From the NCBI GenBank assembly GCA_002077065.1, contig NAJO01000021.1:186001-250000 (forward strand): DNA of 64,000 nt, given 5' to 3'. The position numbers and the translations under genes are program-made. Positions 59,977-64,000 of this stretch are shown here, in pieces. The number at the start of each line of letters is the position of its first letter. The stretch's first letter is position 1. The notes beneath the pieces were generated by a model. That model was not told where the DNA came from. It did no database searches and saw only the letters and a list, made by a program, of their open reading frames with translations. Origin of the DNA: Cryoendolithus antarcticus (taxonomy: Eukaryota > Ascomycota > Dothideomycetes > Cladosporiales > Cladosporiaceae).

Positions 59977-62900
59977 ATGGCGGTGGCGCCACCTCAGTCG
60001 GTCGCTGAAGTGGCCAGCCTCGTCAAACGCCTGTACCAACCAGGCAATGCTACTATCATCGTCCAAATTCAAGACCAGCTACAACTGCTGCAACGGTCGG
60101 GCGAGGGCTGGCAGTTGGCGGACGCGCTGCTCGGCGACAACGATATCAACGTGCGCTTCTTCGGAGCACTGACGTTCACAGTGAAGCTCAACAATGATGG
60201 GTCAGTTCAACATCCGACCCTGAGTTACCCTCAGGTCTCTAAGAAGTCTGAGGCTCTCCTGGACTGCTGTCGACGTAGGTGCGACAGTGGGTATTGAGCT
60301 GCTAAATCCGCGAGAGGTTCCTTTAGGGAAGGTCTTGCATTGCAGAGAACCCTTCTCTCAGCGACATCACATGGCAGAACTCGCTGGTGCGAACGCGTCG
60401 ATAGCAGCTCAGGAGAGGGCGTAGACTTTCGGTGAAGCCATGGTAAGTCCAAACATCTTACTTACTTATCTATAGTGCTTCACTCGACGAAGCGACATCC
60501 CAACACATACTTCAACGCCTAGTCTCCTGGTTTGTCCGCCTTGTGAACGCTACAGATAAGCCACTTGTGATTCGGAAGCTCTGCTCGACATTGGTGACCT
60601 TCTTTACACGTGTGCCATTTGCATGGAAGCGACCTCTTCTGCATCTCATATGTGCGTTTAGCGTGGGTCCCGAAACCCTAGAGGATGTAGAAGCTATCAC
60701 GACATCCACTGAGGAGCTACTGCAAGGTCTGTCTACGCACCAGTATGTTGCGTTGTTGTGGTTCACGGCCTCCTTGGCCGACGAGCTGACGAAAATGGAG
60801 TATTCTGGACCAAAGCATGCTCGTCTGCATGTGCAAATGGAGGGTGAAATAGGAGACGCAGTCGCGCTCATGCGTTTTGCAATGTCAGGACAATCGAACG
60901 GCCCAAGCGTGGCTTTGCATTGTTTCTCCACTTGGGCGACTTATGCTCAGCCTATGTGGCCCGGCAAACCAGACGCGCTTGCGTGCCTACAAGGCCTTCT
61001 TCCAGATGCGATGAATCTCCTCATGAGCGAAAAATCCGAGGGTGACGCGTTGACCGTGTTCATTGACCTGCTCGAATCCTACACCAGCTTCTTCGACGCT
61101 CAGAACCTCGATCGTCTGGCGCAGTTCCTTGGCGAAGTGGAAGGCCCACGATTGCAAACACACCTAGCAGAAGAAGGGGCTTCTCATCATGGTGCAGGAC
61201 CCTTTGTGATCGCATACGGTATTGCAGTGCTTCAAGATATCATCGAGAGACCGGATCATCCTCGCAGCCAAGTGACAATGCCCTTGTTGCTGTCAATGCT
61301 GAGGGGTTTCGGCTACCCCGGTGACGACGATGAGCTATCGGGACTAACCATTGAATTTTGGAATACGTACACAGAGACAGTGACCGATCTGTGCTTCAGT
61401 GAGGAAGATCCTAGCGAACTTAATACTCCGTGGGTCATACACGCACGCCAGGTCTCTCACGAGGTCGTAGACTCCTTGTGGAAGAAGCTATACACGCCAC
61501 CAGGTAGCATTACCAAGGATTGGGGCGACAGTGAGAAGGAGGGCTTTGCAACTTTCAGAGCCGATACGACCGATCTTTTCTCATCAATGTACGTCTTCTT
61601 GAGGGAAGATATGCTCACTCGGCTCATCAATCTCGCGGTGGAGGCTCTACGAGAGAAATCATGGCGTGCCTTGGAAGCATCGATATTCTCGTTGAACGCC
61701 ATTGCCGATAACGTGCTCGAGGACCAATCGAGCGACAGACACCTGACATCGCTATTCCAATCAGGAGGACTTTATCACGAGATGGGTGACTTTACCCAGA
61801 AGATACCTGTGCAAGTCCGTAAGACAGCGATTGACATGATCGGCAATTACGGTGCTTACATGGAGCGTCACGCCGAAGCTCTCCCAGACGCACTACGATT
61901 TCTCTTTGCATCATTAGCCACGCCTTCGTTCACTACGGCGTCAGCGAAGTCAATATCTTCTCTGTGCTATACATGTCGGCATAGTCTGACGGGCGAACTG
62001 GATGGCTTCCTGGCACAGTATCAGAACTACCTGGTCTCTCCGACCTGCGAACCATACGGCAAGGAGAAGGTAATCGGCGCCATAGCTGCGATAGCACAGG
62101 CACTTTCCCCGGAGAGCACCAAAGTGAGACCACTCGCTGCAATGCTCGACAATGTTGAGAAAGACATCGCATACGCCAAGGAGCAGATGGCAGGAGGCGA
62201 CGCAGAGATGGGCCAAATAACCGGTGTAGCCGCACTGCAGTGCCTTGCCAGCATCGGACGTGCTCTACAGGTACCAGATGACGTCCCTATCAATCTATAC
62301 GACGACGACGACACTCCAGCGGGCCAACGGAACTTCTGGCAGACGACGGAGGAGGGTCAGTCGATACAGCAACGTATAATTGGCTGCTTCTCGATCCTCG
62401 AGGTACTGGGCAATGACGGAGAAGTCGTTGACGCTGCCTGCGAAGTGATCCGAACTGGGTTCACGGAGACAGTCCCGGGCCCGTTTGTGCTACCGCCCTC
62501 AGTCACCGTATCGTTTCTTCAACAGTGCACTATCAGCACTCCACAAGTCGAAGCAGTGCTGCATACGGCCGATCTCTTGATCGTCCAGCACTCCCGCTCA
62601 GATAGCATCAGAATACCCTCGGAGATTACAGCAGTCTTCAATCACACCGTTGGCCTCTTGCTAAGCCTTGGGCAGCCGAGCACCGATCCAGGAATCGCTC
62701 AATCCGGCATCGACATCCTCGTCCGTCTGTTTCCTACGTATGTCGCGGTGCTTCTGTCCGCAACCGAAGACATCCTCACCCAGATCCTCAACTTCACCCT
62801 GCTGGCGATCGAAGCCGCCGAGCCCTTGCCAAAACGCTCAGCTCTCGAATTTTGGTCAAGACTGCTACGCACAGCCAGTCCAACGAATGCGTCCGACGAA

Positions 62901-63191
62901 GCCACGATGTGCTCGCGTATCGTCGATGCCTTTGGACAGGCTGTCGCGTCCTCGTTTATTCGACAAGTCAGTGGACAGGCAAATCGATCTGAGTTGGACT
63001 ACGTGTCGGCTCCCCTAAGGGTATTGGTGACCCTACCCCGTTCAAAACAATGGCTTGAAGCTCCGCTGTGGGCTGTAGCGCAGCCAGATGAGGTGAAGAA
63101 TCGCTTTCTGCTGCAGGTAGTAGGTTTACGGGGAGGAGTGAAGACTCGCGATGTAGTGCGGGAATTCTGGGTTGGATGTAGAGGTTTGTGA
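59977..63191 (+). CDS. Importin-beta family karyopherin (importin-13/Kap111-Kap122 type)
   Basis: Two exons: 59977-60200 and 60476-63191, 275-nt intron (GTCAGT ... TCTATAG), phase 2, 979 aa. Exon 1 (MAVAPPQSVAEVASLVKRLY) supplies the first HEAT repeats, with WQLADALLGDNDINVRFFGALTF as the importin N-terminal block. Across the junction the protein reads VKLNNDG-ASLDEATSQHILQRL, then KPLVIRKLCSTLVTFF, in helical continuity. The rest is a long alpha-solenoid of HEAT-like repeats, with an acidic loop (YDDDDTPAG) in the C-terminal half. Length and blocks fit the importin-13/transportin-SR related branch; cargo is unknown. The intron is long for this window and contains another possible acceptor and donor pair, so a cassette exon is not excluded. 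Confidence 0.82.
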
Positions 63192-63593
63192 TTGCGATAG
63201 ACAGCTCTTTCTCTGGCAATTGAGACGTTCTTCTGCTACTATAGAAGAATCCACAACAGCAAGGTTCGAGCATAATGTGGCGCTGAGAGACAAACGGATC
63301 ATTGGTGTCCGCGTCTTCTCCACATGCTTAGGCAGCACTTGCCTGTTCTCTCTTCGACATCTGACAATTGCTCGTGCTCATATTATGTGGGTCTATAGTG
63401 GAGATTGTTCCACGTCTCCTGTGGAGAGGTGTGATTCTCACAGATAGGCGTATCGGCGCACAACATGGAAGTTCTTCTGTTTGGTGCGATGAGATAGGTA
63501 TCTAGAGTTGCAATCATACTGGGAGGAGCACTACCTCCATGTAAAATACTGCCGAGGAGTGCTCGATCACCGGCAGATCGTTAGCAAGAATCC
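63192..63593. terminator. Convergent 3' region at the right end
   Basis: 402 bp between converging stops; no gene seen. Confidence 0.4.
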
Positions 63594-64000
63594 TTAAGCA
63601 TACACTTCCTGTCCCTTATCATATTGTTGCGCTTCCGCCCAGCCCACCCATCGTCTTACGACTTCGTCGACACCCCTTACGCCCTTCTCCGTAGCTGCGA
63701 TCGAGAACCACTCTTTATGATCCCGGCCACAAACAGTACACTTCTGCTTCACCTGGCGATCTGCGAGCTCCAAGTGCACAAGCCGTTCAACTTTCTTGAC
63801 TTGCGGAACTTTCCTCACTGCACTGCTATCCCTTCTCGGACTAGGCCTTGAGAGGTCAGGATAGAGCTGAGGTTGCGGAGACTGCCGATTGGGTGGCACA
63901 CGCCTCGCTGATGGAGGCGGCGAAGCGGCGGGCGAAGAAGGATGAGACGAAGTAGGTACGTAAGGATACCATCGCAATAATGTGATAGCGTAGCCGCACT
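63594..64000 (-). CDS. T5orf172 (DUF1766, GIY-YIG-like) domain protein, 3' end only
   Basis: The frame is open to the window edge, so the start lies to the right. About 135 residues are visible. The first part reads LLRWYPYVPTSSHPSS, then a Ser/Pro/Arg-rich linker, then KVERLVHLELADRQVKQ, CTVCGRDHKEWF and VDEVVRRWVGWAE. The C-x2-C followed by H-x-EWF and a W-x2-W helix is the C-terminal half of the T5orf172/MUG113 domain of fungal GIY-YIG-like proteins. The function of fungal members is not established as far as I know. The upstream-most part could include intron sequence. Confidence 0.6.
   Translation of the reverse strand, partial: CGYAITLLRWYPYVPTSSHPSSPAASPPPSARRVPPNRQSPQPQLYPDLSRPSPRRDSSAVRKVPQVKKVERLVHLELADRQVKQKCTVCGRDHKEWFSIAATEKGVRGVDEVVRRWVGWAEAQQYDKGQEVYA

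Noticed and set aside
1..64000. CRISPR arrays, insertion sequences, rRNA, intact transposons
   Set aside because: None seen; this is eukaryotic sequence and no long direct or terminal repeats were visible.

Overview
The window looks like a filamentous ascomycete (Pezizomycotina) nuclear chromosome, most likely a Dothideomycete. The evidence is short introns (about 47-275 nt) with GT donors, CTGAC/CTAAC-type branch sites and YAG acceptors, a WOPR morphology regulator, an ascomycete-type laccase ending in DSGL, a fungal PDX1 and typical fungal single-exon genes. The class assignment is inference from gene content. I saw no rRNA, tRNA, CRISPR array, intact transposon or telomeric repeat.

Layout. 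1-1543: 3' end of a sucrose/alpha-glucoside permease and a cardiolipin synthase. 1.5-9.1 kb: gene-poor, with one recognisable gene, a WOR1/RYP1/SGE1-type WOPR regulator (3492-4814) that has about 4.3 kb of gene-free DNA upstream. 9.1-20 kb: INO80 ATPase, BRX1, RPL33 (eL33) and glucose-6-phosphate dehydrogenase. 20-31 kb: a large PH+LRR protein, histone H2A.Z, prephenate dehydratase and RIX1. 31-41 kb: YPP1/TTC7-like protein, a secreted laccase and TRM6. 41.5-43.7 kb: a continuous 709-aa ORF joining a complete homoserine kinase to a complete AIR synthetase. 44.6-53 kb: a 61-aa spliced gene (probable complex I subunit), BUR1/CDK9 kinase, eRF1 and an AVT1-type vacuolar amino-acid transporter. 52.8-64 kb: mitochondrial HTD2 dehydratase divergent from a five-exon Zn2Cys6 regulator, PDX1, ORC2 divergent from an importin-beta karyopherin, and the 3' end of a T5orf172-domain gene.

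Several genes were rebuilt by splicing: INO80, RPL33, G6PD, H2A.Z, YPP1, laccase, TRM6, eRF1, HTD2, the Zn2Cys6 factor, the karyopherin and the 61-aa gene. In each case the splice phases fit and the joined protein matches the family at the junction or remains plausible there.

The genes are mostly housekeeping: ribosome assembly (BRX1, RIX1, eL33), translation (eRF1, TRM6), chromatin and replication (INO80, H2A.Z, ORC2), transcription elongation (BUR1), and amino-acid, purine and cofactor metabolism (PHA2, homoserine kinase-AIRS, G6PD, PDX1). INO80 and its nucleosomal partner H2A.Z lie 12 kb apart; I read this as coincidence. The most unusual element is the homoserine kinase-AIRS fusion. Next are an open frame with an in-phase intron directly after the eRF1 stop codon, and the isolated WOPR regulator.
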